Shown: positions 28,948 through 37,942 of the stretch, piece by piece
Numbering within the stretch: the first letter of the stretch is position 1
How the letters are laid out: each line of letters begins with the position of its first letter
Assembly: GCF_013179735.1 (NCBI RefSeq)
Contig: NZ_JABMEG010000001.1
Span: forward strand, 868,001-932,000
Reading direction: 5' to 3'
DNA length: 64,000 bases
Origin: Permianibacter fluminis
GTDB lineage: Bacteria > Pseudomonadota > Gammaproteobacteria > Enterobacterales > Permianibacteraceae
Notes under the pieces: model-generated
Told to the model about the DNA's origin: nothing
Database searches by the model: none
Seen by the model: the letters and a program-made list of their open reading frames with translations, nothing else
Program-made: the position numbers and the translations under genes

Positions 28948-29922
28948 TCAATCCGCCACTTCCGGCGGCTGATGGGTCAGTTGTCGATACAGCTCACGGG
29001 TGGCGTGGATCAGCGCATCAACGGTGGGTGCTTCGGTGGCGACGTGGCCGGCACCGCGTACGATCAGTAACTCGCTGGCAGGCCATTTCGCTTGCACGGC
29101 CCAGGCATTGGCGAGCGGGCTGACCATGTCGTAACGGCCGTGCACCAGAATGCCGGGGATGCCGGTGAGCGCGGACATGCGCTCCAGCACTTGGTTCGGT
29201 TTCAGAAAATAGCGGTGTTTGGCGTAGTGGCAGGCAATGCGGGCGACCGACAGCGCGCGGTGAATGTCGTGATATTGCTCGCGCAGATGATTGTTCTCGT
29301 AGAGCGTGCGGATGCGGGCGGCGTAGGCGCTCCAGGAACGCGCGGCGGCCAGCCGGGCGATTTCATCTTCGCCGGTCAGCCGGCGGTAATAACCATCGAT
29401 GGGATCGTGGCGTTCCGCTTCTGGCAGGTAGCGCAGAAACTGGGTCCAGGCATCGGGGAAAATCTGCGCCGCGCCGCCGCCAAAATACCAGTCCAGATCG
29501 CTCGGCCGGGCCAGAAACACCCCACGCAGCAACAGACCCTGCACCCGTTCCGGAAATTGCTGGGCATACAGCAGCGCCAGCGTGGCGCCGAACGAGCCGC
29601 CGAACAACACCCAGCGATCCACGGCCAGCGCTTTGCGCACCACTTCCAGATCGGCGATCAGATGCTCGGTGGTGTTGTGCTCGACACTGGCGTGCGGCGT
29701 GGAGCGGCCGGCGCCGCGTTGGTCGACGAGAATGATGCGGTAATGGCGCGGATCAAAAAACCGCCGCTGACTGCCCTGACAACCGGCGCCGGGGCCGCCG
29801 TGCAGCACCAGCACCGGCAGCCCGGTCGGCTCGCCGCATTGTTCGACGTACAGCACATGGCCGTCGCCGACATCAATTCGGCGTTCGTCGTAAGGGCGAA
29901 TGTCGGGGAACAGCTCCAGCAT
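28948..29922 (-). CDS. pip: Proline iminopeptidase (alpha/beta hydrolase)
   Basis: 324 residues from ATG 29922 (MLELFPDIRPYDERRIDVG), the conserved start; an upstream start would add 11 residues. Motifs: HGGPGAGC oxyanion loop, DQRGAGRSTPH, nucleophile Ser in GGSFGATLALLYAQ, acid Asp in HGRYDMVSP and His in GAGHVATE. Complete S33-family prolyl aminopeptidase that removes N-terminal proline from peptides in the cytoplasm. Stands alone, with the AT-rich islet downstream. Confidence 0.94.
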   Translation of the reverse strand: MLELFPDIRPYDERRIDVGDGHVLYVEQCGEPTGLPVLVLHGGPGAGCQGSQRRFFDPRHYRIILVDQRGAGRSTPHASVEHNTTEHLIADLEVVRKALAVDRWVLFGGSFGATLALLYAQQFPERVQGLLLRGVFLARPSDLDWYFGGGAAQIFPDAWTQFLRYLPEAERHDPIDGYYRRLTGEDEIARLAAARSWSAYAARIRTLYENNHLREQYHDIHRALSVARIACHYAKHRYFLKPNQVLERMSALTGIPGILVHGRYDMVSPLANAWAVQAKWPASELLIVRGAGHVATEAPTVDALIHATRELYRQLTHQPPEVAD

Positions 29923-30047
29923 GATGGGGCTCCGGGCCTTCACGGTGCCGGACAATAACGGCCTATCCGTGCGCTATGGCGTGCCGTGCGCGATGACGTG
30001 TGCCAGCATTGTCGCACAGTCGCTGGTCGGTACCAGAGCCGACGAGC

Positions 30048-30191
30048 TCAGCCTTGCTGCCGGTCTTGCGCGCGCAGTCGGCGCCAGATGAAGCCGCCAA
30101 GCACGATCGGGATCAGGAACAGAATCAGCAGGCCAATCAGGCTGAACAGACCGACTTCGGTCGCCAGCAATTCGTGTAGAAGCACCGACAT
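30048..30191 (-). CDS. DUF3149-like single-helix microprotein
   Basis: 47 residues: a short N-terminus MSVLLHELLATEVGLFSL, one strong membrane helix (about 15-35, IGLLILFLIPIVLGGF), and a basic tail (IWRRLRAQDR). The pattern of a short amphipathic start with 'GLxSL' before a single helix matches DUF3149 proteins, usually 40-50 residues long and common in beta- and gammaproteobacteria. Function unknown. The reading frame and composition fit a real gene, but it is small. Confidence 0.65.
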   Translation of the reverse strand: MSVLLHELLATEVGLFSLIGLLILFLIPIVLGGFIWRRLRAQDRQQG

Positions 30192-30341
30192 GGCAACACC
30201 CTCGCAGTGATGGTGCGGCCAGTATCAGGGTAGTCGACGGCGGCTGATTTGACCCTGCGCAAGGTAGGGGAATCCAGCCATTCACGATCACCCGTTGCTG
30301 TGCATCGCGGCTAAGGTTATTGCGGCTCGGGCTATTGCCGC

Positions 30342-30695
30342 TCAGGGCGTTGGCTGCTGCTCGACCACCGTTTCGCCATCCTTGCGGATGATGACGATGC
30401 CTTCCGGCAGGGGCTTGGCATCGAGGCCCTTGGCCTTGCGGACCGTGGCGTAGGCAATGTCGGCGCATTCCGGGCCGCCACCGTCGCCAACGCACATGTC
30501 GTATTCCCGGGTCAGCTCCTGCAGCACCGTGGTCTGCTCCGGCGGCGGTACCGCGCCAAACAGCATGCCAATGATGTTGACCGGGGTCTTGATGGCTTGC
30601 TTGGCGGTGCATGCGGCCAGCCCGCTGAGCAAGGCAGTGGCCACCACGGCAGCCATCAGCGGAGTGTTCAACACAGACAGCGGTGAGCGACGCAT
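30342..30695 (-). CDS. Small lipoprotein of unknown function
   Basis: 117 residues with a lipoprotein signal: hydrophobic MAAVVATALLSGLAAC, lipobox LAAC with Cys at residue 29. The mature part holds two further Cys (MCVGDGGGPEC), probably a disulfide. No family recognised. The ATG is 2 bases after the stop of the DUF4399 gene, so the two are co-transcribed. Confidence 0.75.
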   Translation of the reverse strand: MRRSPLSVLNTPLMAAVVATALLSGLAACTAKQAIKTPVNIIGMLFGAVPPPEQTTVLQELTREYDMCVGDGGGPECADIAYATVRKAKGLDAKPLPEGIVIIRKDGETVVEQQPTP

Positions 30696-30697
30696 GA

Positions 30698-31132
30698 TTA
30701 CTCCACGGTAATGGTGATGGCTTTGGACAGCACGGTCGGCTGATGCGGGATATGCGACTTGTCGCCGAGCAGCAATTGCAGCGTGTGCTTGCCGGGGCTC
30801 AGCGTCAACACGGTTTCGGTTTGGCCGCCGCCGAAATGCTTGATCTGATCGGTGGCCGGCAGTGGTTGATCGAGCGCCGGCAACGTTGCCATGTCTATCA
30901 GCAAATGGTGATGGCCGGTATTTTCCTTGTCGAGCCCGGCCGGTGCCACGCCCATGCCGCTCAAACCAAAGCGCACCGTCACCGGGCCTTTGATGTGCTC
31001 GCCGTCCTGCGGCGAAATGAAATAGAGCGTGGCGTTGGCCGGAGCCGTTGTCCGCGGCAGGTCGGCGGCGTGGCCACTGAGTGCGAACGTGGCGGCCAGG
31101 CCGGCCAGCAAAACGGTGCGTAGTGCTTGCAT
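30698..31132 (-). CDS. DUF4399 periplasmic protein
   Basis: 144 residues from ATG 31132 with AAGGAG upstream. Signal peptide (LLAGLAATFALSGHA) then the DUF4399 domain: YFISPQDGEHIKGPVTVRFG, GMGVAPAG, the His-rich TGHHHLLID and HFGGGQTE, and LSPGKHTLQL. Conserved His clusters suggest metal binding. Function not established. First gene of a two-gene operon with the lipoprotein gene. Confidence 0.85.
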   Translation of the reverse strand: MQALRTVLLAGLAATFALSGHAADLPRTTAPANATLYFISPQDGEHIKGPVTVRFGLSGMGVAPAGLDKENTGHHHLLIDMATLPALDQPLPATDQIKHFGGGQTETVLTLSPGKHTLQLLLGDKSHIPHQPTVLSKAITITVE

Positions 31133-31209
31133 GGGTGAGCTCCTTTCCTTGTGGACCGTATGGGGCCTGTTGTGGGTCTGTTTGTAGTCCTGTTTTGGTC
31201 CTGTCGTAG

Positions 31210-31246
31210 CCAAGACAAACCAAGACAAACCAAGACAAACCAAGAC
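31210..31246. repeat. 10-bp tandem repeat upstream of the DUF4399 operon
   Basis: About 3.7 copies of 'caagacaaac'. It sits in the 386-base region 31133-31518, which carries no convincing gene and should include the promoter of the DUF4399 operon; a short 'acacgcagcgtgt' palindrome is at 31288-31300. Possibly a slippage-prone spacer or a protein-binding array. Confidence 0.8.
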
Positions 31247-31518
31247 CAGACAATGACGGTGGCGCGCCAGCCGACAACATAACGGAAACACGCAGCGTGT
31301 ACAGGCATTCTGGGCCGGGCTGCGGCCAATAGCAAACCGCGGTGTGGTGAGCGCGATGCAGAACATGGCCTGAGGTAAATGGCCGGCAAGAAATGCTGTT
31401 GGCTTGGTATGGGTTTACGAGCCTGCTCGCCGCTGCCGCGATCAGTGCCGAGTGCCTTGCTGGAATGCGCGCGCATGTCACAGCTGCGCAATGCGACGTC
31501 GCGGTTAACCGGCGCAAT

Positions 31519-31550
31519 AAAAAAAGGCGACTTGCGTCGCCTTTTTTTTT
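31519..31550. terminator. Bidirectional intrinsic terminator after typA
   Basis: Stem aaggcgac / gtcgcctt with a 4-base loop, flanked by A-run and T-run on both strands. It lies about 50 bases after the typA stop (- strand) and could also stop + strand read-through. Confidence 0.9.
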
Positions 31551-31599
31551 GCTGCCACGGTTTCCGATCCGTGCTGGCCTCGGAAACCGTGAATCGCGA

Positions 31600-33420
31600 T
31601 CAGTCTTTCGCGGCGCGGTCAGCACGCTTGCGCTCGTGCTCAAGCAGGAAGCGCTTGCGGACCCGAATCGCTTTTGGCGTCACTTCGACCAGTTCGTCGT
31701 CCATGATGAATTCCAGCGCCTGTTCCAGCGAGAACTTGATCGGCGGCGTCAGGATCAGCTTTTCATCAGCGCCGGCCGAACGGATGTTGGTCAGTTGCTT
31801 GCCTTTCATTACGTTGACGACCAGATCGGAATCACGCGAGTGAATACCGACCACCATGCCTTCGTATACTTCGGTGCCGTGCTCGACAAACAAACGACCA
31901 CGTTCTTGGGTGTTGAACAGCGCAAACGCTACCGCCTTGCCCATGCCGTTGGCGATCATGACACCGTTGGTGCGGGCGGCAATGGCGCCGGCGGCGGCCG
32001 GACCGTAATGGCTGAACGAATGGTAAATCAGGCCGGTACCGCGGGTGGCGGTCATGAATTCGGTCTGGAAGCCGATCAGGCCACGCGCCGGGATGACGTA
32101 ATCGAGACGAACCCGACCTTTGCCGTCCGGCATCATGTTTTCCATCATGCCGGAGCGCTCGCCGAGCTTCTCCATGACGGCGCCCTGATTCTCTTCTTCG
32201 ACGTCAACGGTCAGCGTTTCGTACGGTTCCTGGCGGACGCCATCGACCATCTTGAAAATCACTTCCGGACGCGACACGCCCAGTTCAAAACCTTCGCGGC
32301 GCATGGTTTCGATCAGGATGCCGAGGTGCAATTCACCACGACCCGAAACGCGGAATTTATCCGGATCATCGGTTTCTTCAACGCGCAGTGCCACGTTGTG
32401 GACCAGCTCGCGCTGCAAGCGGTCACCGATCTGACGCGAGGTTACGTACTTGCCATCGCGACCGGCGAACGGCGAGGTGTTGACCTGGAAGGTCATGGTC
32501 ACGGTCGGCTCGTCCACGGCGAGCGGCGGCAGTGCTTCGACGCAATCCTGGGCACAAATGGTGTCGGAAATCTGCGGCGTTTCGATACCGGTGATGGCAA
32601 CGATATCGCCGGCGCTGGCCTCTTCCACTTCGGTCCGTTCCAGACCCATGTAGCCGAGCACCTGACCGATTTTGGCGTTGTAGGTTTTGCCTTCGCGGCT
32701 GATCACGGTGACCTGTTGGTTACGCTTGACCTTGCCGCGGGTGATGCGGCCGATCGAGATCGCGCCGACATAAGACGAGTAATCCAGCTGCGACACTTGC
32801 ATCTGCAGCGGGCCGTCCATGTTCACTTTTGGCGGCGCGACGTGACGGACAATGGCGTCGAACAGCGGGGTCATGTCGCCTTCGCGCACTTCGGCTTCGA
32901 GACCGGCGTAACCGCCGAGTGCCGAGCAGTAGATGACCGGGAAATCGAGTTGCTCGTCATTGGCACCGAGGCGGTCGAACAGATCGAACACTTGGTCGAT
33001 GACCCAGTGCGGACGCGCGCCCGGACGGTCCACCTTGTTGACCACGACGATAGGCTTCAAGCCGTGCTTGAAGGCTTTCTGGGTGACGAAGCGGGTTTGC
33101 GGCATCGGGCCGTCAACGGCGTCAACGACCAGCAGCACCGAGTCGACCATCGACAGAATCCGTTCGACTTCACCGCCAAAGTCAGCGTGGCCGGGGGTGT
33201 CGACGATGTTGATGCGGTAGTCGTTCCAGCGAATCGCGGTGTTCTTGGCCAGAATGGTGATGCCGCGTTCTTTTTCCAGCGGGTTCGAGTCCATGACCCG
33301 TTCGGTCGGAGCGGCGCGTTCGCCCAGCGTGCCTGATTGTTGCAGCAGTTTGTCGACCAGCGTGGTTTTGCCATGGTCGACGTGAGCGATGATGGCGATA
33401 TTGCGAAGCTTCTCAAGCAC
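31600..33420 (-). CDS. typA: Ribosome-associated translational GTPase TypA/BipA
   Basis: 606 residues, the full family length. G1 is [11 protein letters not shown]2 region includes KERGITI, G3 [10 protein letters not shown]4 NKVDRP. EF-G-like domains follow, and the C-terminal BipA-specific domain ends with a basic tail ([20 protein letters not shown]). A translation factor of the EF-G superfamily needed for 50S assembly at low temperature and for stress adaptation. Followed by a bidirectional terminator. Confidence 0.97.
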   Translation of the reverse strand: MLEKLRNIAIIAHVDHGKTTLVDKLLQQSGTLGERAAPTERVMDSNPLEKERGITILAKNTAIRWNDYRINIVDTPGHADFGGEVERILSMVDSVLLVVDAVDGPMPQTRFVTQKAFKHGLKPIVVVNKVDRPGARPHWVIDQVFDLFDRLGANDEQLDFPVIYCSALGGYAGLEAEVREGDMTPLFDAIVRHVAPPKVNMDGPLQMQVSQLDYSSYVGAISIGRITRGKVKRNQQVTVISREGKTYNAKIGQVLGYMGLERTEVEEASAGDIVAITGIETPQISDTICAQDCVEALPPLAVDEPTVTMTFQVNTSPFAGRDGKYVTSRQIGDRLQRELVHNVALRVEETDDPDKFRVSGRGELHLGILIETMRREGFELGVSRPEVIFKMVDGVRQEPYETLTVDVEEENQGAVMEKLGERSGMMENMMPDGKGRVRLDYVIPARGLIGFQTEFMTATRGTGLIYHSFSHYGPAAAGAIAARTNGVMIANGMGKAVAFALFNTQERGRLFVEHGTEVYEGMVVGIHSRDSDLVVNVMKGKQLTNIRSAGADEKLILTPPIKFSLEQALEFIMDDELVEVTPKAIRVRKRFLLEHERKRADRAAKD

Positions 33421-33568
33421 GGTAAGGACTCAAAACAGGCCCGGCCCGGGTGGCGGGATTGCCATCCAGACGGTGAACCGGAAAAATAAGGGGCGGTATT
33501 CTACCCTGCTCTGCTGCTGGTCACTATCTGTTCAAGAAAAGAAACTTAGCCCACAAAACGGGAACCTC

Positions 33569-34150
33569 ATGGCCTTCCTCTCTGCCCTTTTCAGTGCTTT
33601 TGTCCTGGTTTTCGTTGCCGAGCTTGGTGACAAGACCCAGTTGGCCTGCATGACGCTGGCCACCCGCTACCCGGCCCGCAAGGTGCTGCTCGGGGTATCG
33701 GCCGCCTTTGTTTTGCTCAGTGTGCTGGCCGTGACGGTTGGCAAATTGCTGACCCAGCTGGTGCCAGCGTACCTGCTGTCGCTGGTCGTCGCGCTGCTGT
33801 TCTTCTGGTTTGCCTGGCAGGCGCTGCAGGCCGAACCGGAGGAGGACACCGGCCCGGCCAACGGCCACAAGAGCGCGGTCATGGCGGCCTTCAGCATGAT
33901 TTTCTTCGCCGAGCTGGGCGACAAAACCCAGCTGGCGACGGCGGGCCTCGCAACCGAGCTGTCAGTGCTGGCGGTGGCCATCGGTGCCGCGGCGGCGTTG
34001 ATCACCAGTGCCGCGCTCGCCATCTGGGCCGGCAAACAGCTGCGCGGCCGCCTGTCGCCGCGCGTGCTGGCGCGGGGCGCGGCCGCGCTGTTTGCCCTGT
34101 TCGGGCTGCTGGCGCTGTGGCGGGCCCTGGATCGGGGTTTGCTCGGCTGA
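33569..34150 (+). CDS. GDT1/TMEM165 (UPF0016) family divalent-cation transporter
   Basis: 193 residues from ATG 33569. It has two copies of the family signature (FVAELGDKTQLA near residue 14 and FFAELGDKTQLA in the second half), each at the start of a three-helix block, giving six helices in an inverted repeat. Bacterial members export Mn(II). No yybP-ykoY riboswitch, which often precedes this family, was recognised in the 148-base upstream region. Divergent from typA. Confidence 0.93.
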   Translation: MAFLSALFSAFVLVFVAELGDKTQLACMTLATRYPARKVLLGVSAAFVLLSVLAVTVGKLLTQLVPAYLLSLVVALLFFWFAWQALQAEPEEDTGPANGHKSAVMAAFSMIFFAELGDKTQLATAGLATELSVLAVAIGAAAALITSAALAIWAGKQLRGRLSPRVLARGAAALFALFGLLALWRALDRGLLG

Positions 34151-34177
34151 ATGCGCTTGGTGATTGGCGCGGGGCGG

Positions 34178-35296
34178 TCACAGTGAACCGGAGCGGCGGA
34201 AGTCGGGGCTGCTGGCGTTTTCGGCGTTGACGACCTGATTGCGACCGCCGCTCTTGGCGACGTACAGCGCGTGGTCGGCGCGCTGGATCATGGCTTGCAG
34301 GTTCAGATCGCCAGCGCGGCCGGTGTACACGCCGATGCTGACGGTCATGGCGAGATGGCCGGCGGTGGTGACCATTGGCGTTTGCGCCAGACTCTGACAG
34401 AAACGGCTGGCGATGAGCTCGGCATCGCGCGCCGACACGCCGTTCAGCAGCGCGCAAAATTCCTCGCCGCCCATGCGGCCGCTGGCATCGTTGGCGCGCA
34501 GATGATTGCGCAGGCGCCGACCCATTTCCTGCAACACTTCATCGCCGACGGCATGGCCATGGCTGTCGTTGATTTTCTTGAAATGATCCAGATCGAACAT
34601 CAGCACGGCAATCTGGGCGCTGTCGAGCCTGGCCCGGTGCAATTGCCATTCGGCGTGTTCCATGAAACCGCGCCGGTTGAGCAGGCCGGTGAGTGCGTCG
34701 GTCATCGCGGCCTTGTGCCAGTTCAGCGTTTCCTGCTCAAGCTCGTCGCGGACTTTCAACAGAAAGCTGCCGACGCCATTCAGGGCGAAATCAATCAGCA
34801 TGGTATTGGCCGCAAAAGCCACCAGCATGATGAACAAGTCAGTCCACAGCTGCACAGCAGGAAGCGCGCCCGATACCGGCACAACATAGCCGCGTGATTC
34901 GGCGTAGCCGACGAAAACGGCGGCGGCGAACAACGACAGGCTGTAGCGCCAGTAGTGTTTGCGCGACAGCATCAGGCCAGCGAAAACCGTTACCGGAAAA
35001 ACCAGGAACAAGGCACCGTCATTGCTGCCCTCGCCCATCAGTGCCAGCGCCGTGATGAAGATCAGCAAAAAATTCAGCAGCAGCGATCGGGCCAGTCGGT
35101 GCTGGCCGCGTTGCCGGGCAAGATCGCCGACGCCGACCACCAGCAGACCGGCAACAATCGATCCGATGATGCCGGCCTGAAAGTACAGCAGCGCCACCAC
35201 GAGTCCAATCAGCAACAACACCAGCGTCAACCGGTAGACCTGCTTGAGCAGCAGTTCACGATGTTGGGCATCGAGGCGCAGCCGCTGTGTCGACAT
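34178..35296 (-). CDS. Membrane diguanylate cyclase (GGDEF)
   Basis: 372 residues from ATG 35296 (MSTQRLRLD). Six or so membrane helices fill residues 18-195 with no known sensor family, then a GGDEF domain: DALTGLLNRRGF, FDLDHFKKINDSHGH and RMGGEEFCAL. RAND precedes GGEEF by five residues, an inhibitory I-site (RxxD). Should synthesise c-di-GMP with product inhibition. Starts 13 bases after the stop of the next GGDEF gene, so the two form an operon. Confidence 0.92.
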   Translation of the reverse strand: MSTQRLRLDAQHRELLLKQVYRLTLVLLLIGLVVALLYFQAGIIGSIVAGLLVVGVGDLARQRGQHRLARSLLLNFLLIFITALALMGEGSNDGALFLVFPVTVFAGLMLSRKHYWRYSLSLFAAAVFVGYAESRGYVVPVSGALPAVQLWTDLFIMLVAFAANTMLIDFALNGVGSFLLKVRDELEQETLNWHKAAMTDALTGLLNRRGFMEHAEWQLHRARLDSAQIAVLMFDLDHFKKINDSHGHAVGDEVLQEMGRRLRNHLRANDASGRMGGEEFCALLNGVSARDAELIASRFCQSLAQTPMVTTAGHLAMTVSIGVYTGRAGDLNLQAMIQRADHALYVAKSGGRNQVVNAENASSPDFRRSGSL

Positions 35297-35309
35297 GATG
35301 GGTTTCCGC

Positions 35310-36770
35310 TCAGGCTGCGGCCAGGCGCAGGCTGTTGCGGCCGGCGTGCTTGGCATCGTACAACGCCTGATCGACCCGCTGGATCAGCCCAGCGACGGAC
35401 TCCGCCGGTTGCAGGCTGGCAACGCCAAAACTGCCGGTGACGGTGATCAGGTCCAGCACGCGGTGCTGGGCCAAGGCACCGCGCAATTTCTCGGCCAGTT
35501 GCGCTGCTTGTTCGACCGTGGTTTCGGGGCAGAGGATCAAGAACTCTTCACCGCCCCAGCGACCACAGCGATCGTGCTGGCGAATTTGTTGCCGCACCAG
35601 TGCGGCAATGGCGACCAGCACTTTGTCACCCACCGGATGGCCGTGTTGATCATTGATCTGCTTGAACAGATCCAGATCAAACAGGATCACCGACAGCGGG
35701 CGTTGATAGCGATGGGCGCGTTCGAGCTCTTGTTGCAGTTCGCGATCCAGTTTCAGCCGGTTGTAGCTGCCGGTAAGGTGATCAGTTTCACTGAGCCGCT
35801 CCAGCTCGGCATTTTTTTCCGCCAGAATGCGATTGAACTGACCGATTTTGTGGTTGCGATACAACAAAAAAGCAAACAACACCAGAGCGGCGGCGGCCAG
35901 CTGCCACAACCGGGTGTAATCGACCCGGTTGATCACCGGCACCTTGAAGCCTCGCTCAACAATATCGTGCGCCGTCAAGGGTGGCAGCGTGGCTATCGCT
36001 TTGTTAATCGCCGCCAACAGCAGTGGATCATCTTTTCGCACACCGACGCGGTAGACATTCTGGTACGGCGTCTGGCCGGAAATTTTCAGATTGCCGAGGC
36101 CCTGTTGCTGAATCATCGGCAGTGCGCTGCGCAGTGCTTCGAAGGTGGCGTAAAGCTCGCCGGTCGAGACCCGTTCCAGCGCATCGGATACGGTCAGGGT
36201 TGGGATGATCTGGATGTCCGGATAATCGCGCCGGATCAATTCCTCCAGCCGGTAACCCGGAACAACGCCGACTTGTTTGCCACGCAACGCGCTCATGCCT
36301 TCCAGGTAGCCGATATCGTCACGAGTGATGATCAGGGTGTCGTCTTGCAGATAAGGCGTGCTGAAATTCATGTAGCGCTGGCGCGCCGGGGTTTCGTTCA
36401 GCATGGCGATCAAATCGCAGCGGCCCTGCTCCATCCAGCGCAAGCTCTCGGCCCAGCTTTCGGTCAGCTGGATTTGCAGTGGCAATTCGAGCATTTGGCT
36501 GTAGTGGCCGAGAAATTCGGCGGCAATGCCGGTGTAACGGCCTTGCTCATCGAGTTGCTCGAAGGGGGCGTAGTGTGGGTCGACGCAGACCCGTGCCTGG
36601 CCCAATTCGCGCAGATGGGCCTGCTCTTCGGTGCTCAGTTCCAGTTCTGCCGCGCAGGCCGGTCCGCAGGCCAACGCCGCCAGCAGCGCGCCGAACAATA
36701 ACCGGGAAACAGCAGCAACAGCGGCCAGCATCTGCGAACGGGCATCCTGCGCGCGATCAGAGAGTCTCAA
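35310..36770 (-). CDS. Diguanylate cyclase with periplasmic solute-binding sensor
   Basis: 486 residues; Met14 (36731) is an alternative start. Signal/anchor at about 20-40, then a periplasmic SBP_bac_3-type domain (about 55-290: CVDPHYAPFEQLDEQG, TGIAAEFLGHY, YLQDDTLIITR, GKQVGVVPGY), a membrane helix at about 300-322, a short coil, and a GGDEF domain with DHLTGSYNRLKL, GRWGGEEFLIL and an I-site RQHD. It should link sensing of an amino-acid-like ligand to c-di-GMP synthesis. Upstream gene of a pair with the preceding GGDEF gene. Confidence 0.93.
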   Translation of the reverse strand: MRLSDRAQDARSQMLAAVAAVSRLLFGALLAALACGPACAAELELSTEEQAHLRELGQARVCVDPHYAPFEQLDEQGRYTGIAAEFLGHYSQMLELPLQIQLTESWAESLRWMEQGRCDLIAMLNETPARQRYMNFSTPYLQDDTLIITRDDIGYLEGMSALRGKQVGVVPGYRLEELIRRDYPDIQIIPTLTVSDALERVSTGELYATFEALRSALPMIQQQGLGNLKISGQTPYQNVYRVGVRKDDPLLLAAINKAIATLPPLTAHDIVERGFKVPVINRVDYTRLWQLAAAALVLFAFLLYRNHKIGQFNRILAEKNAELERLSETDHLTGSYNRLKLDRELQQELERAHRYQRPLSVILFDLDLFKQINDQHGHPVGDKVLVAIAALVRQQIRQHDRCGRWGGEEFLILCPETTVEQAAQLAEKLRGALAQHRVLDLITVTGSFGVASLQPAESVAGLIQRVDQALYDAKHAGRNSLRLAAA

Positions 36771-36966
36771 CTGTAGTCCATGCCGGCTGGGCGGTTAGCC
36801 GCGGCGGCCGCTTTCCGACTGTCGGGGCCGGCAATCCCCCGTGTTGGTGGGACTGCCGTGGTCGGTGCTCAAGATGCGGTCAGTGCTGCTTTGGGGCCTC
36901 TTCTGGAAAAACCCGTTTCAGTCAGGGCCAGCTTCAGGAAAGGGCTCGCTTCAAGAAAGACCCTTT
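36771..36966. other. Intergenic region with three imperfect 16-17-bp repeats
   Basis: Between the GGDEF pair and cydB (all on the - strand). It holds three imperfect 'cttcag.aaaggg'-like copies beginning with ttca at 36917, 36933 and 36950. On the - strand some copies can pair into a weak stem (gaaaaggg / ccctttcc), but no clear T-run terminator is seen. No gene detected. Confidence 0.45.
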
Positions 36967-37941
36967 TCAGTGATAACCAGCCTCGATCGGCCCGCGGAAG
37001 ACCCGATAACTCCAAAAGGTGTAACCGAGGATCATCGGCAGCAGCAGCAAGACACCGATCAGCACCACCTTCATCGAGCCGGGATGGGCGGCGGCCTGCC
37101 ACAGATCGAGCCGACCCGGCACCAGCCACGGGAACAGCGAGATCACCAGCCCGGCAAAGCCGAGCAGGAACACCGCCACGGTGGCGAGGAATGGCGTCCG
37201 TGCGGCGCCGTGCAGCAAGGCGCGGTCGATGTGCCAGAGCAGCCAGCCGGTGGTCAGTGGAATCGGTGCCAATGCCAGCAGCAAGGGCCAGCTGAACCAG
37301 CGCGCGGCGATGGCCGGGTGCAGCAGCGGCGTCCACAGGCTGATCAGCGCCAGAAACAGCGCCACGCCGATCAACGTCCGGCGCGCGGCTTTTGCTGCCC
37401 AGCGCCGCAGCGCCTGGTCGCCGCGCCAGTGCAACCAGGTCAGGCCGAGCAGACCATAACCGGCCATCAGGCCAAAGGCGCTGAACAGACTGAAAATGCT
37501 CAGCCGGACACTGCCATCGCTCGGCAAGTCACCGGCGATGACCGTGGCCAGCATCAGGCCCTGGGCAAACGCCGCCAGCGCCGAACCGCCGGCAAACGCG
37601 ATATCCCAGGCCGCGCGACCGCGCACGGTCTTGAACCGGAACTCGAACGCGACGCCGCGAAAAATCAATCCGATCAGCATTAAGGTGACCGGCACATACA
37701 GCGCCGGCAGCAAGGTGGCAAACGCCAGCGGAAATGCCGCCAGCAGCAGCACACCGCCGAGCACCAGCCAGGTCTCATTGCCGTCCCAGACCGGCGCAAT
37801 CGACTGGATCATCTGATCGCGTAAACCGGCATCGCGCTGCCAGGGCAGCATGATGCCGATACCGAGATCAAAACCGTCCATCACCGTGTACATCAGCACA
37901 GCAAAACCGAGCAGCAGATAAGCGAGCAAGGACCAGTCCAT
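36967..37941 (-). CDS. cydB: Cytochrome bd ubiquinol oxidase subunit II (CioB type)
   Basis: 324 residues, at the short end for the family. It begins MDWSLLAYLLLGFAVLMYTVMDGFDLGIG, with the conserved GFDLGIG, and has the DGNETWLVLGG motif typical of subunit II; about eight membrane helices. Partner of the subunit I gene, starting 2 bases after its stop codon ends. No small CydX-type subunit gene was seen after the stop. Confidence 0.95.
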   Translation of the reverse strand: MDWSLLAYLLLGFAVLMYTVMDGFDLGIGIMLPWQRDAGLRDQMIQSIAPVWDGNETWLVLGGVLLLAAFPLAFATLLPALYVPVTLMLIGLIFRGVAFEFRFKTVRGRAAWDIAFAGGSALAAFAQGLMLATVIAGDLPSDGSVRLSIFSLFSAFGLMAGYGLLGLTWLHWRGDQALRRWAAKAARRTLIGVALFLALISLWTPLLHPAIAARWFSWPLLLALAPIPLTTGWLLWHIDRALLHGAARTPFLATVAVFLLGFAGLVISLFPWLVPGRLDLWQAAAHPGSMKVVLIGVLLLLPMILGYTFWSYRVFRGPIEAGYH

Positions 37942-37942
37942 T

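Noticed and set aside
31393-33336. Long open frame on the + strand opposite typA
   Set aside because: typA is unmistakable on the other strand; the antisense product is low in recognisable motifs and rich in Asp/His, as expected for a shadow.
33421-33568. yybP-ykoY manganese riboswitch before the GDT1 gene
   Set aside because: The region is short and I do not see the conserved stem-loop elements; a covariance-model search would settle this.
36771-36966. Intrinsic terminator after cydB
   Set aside because: The possible stems are short and have long loops or lack a proper T-run, so I list the area only as repeat-containing intergenic DNA.
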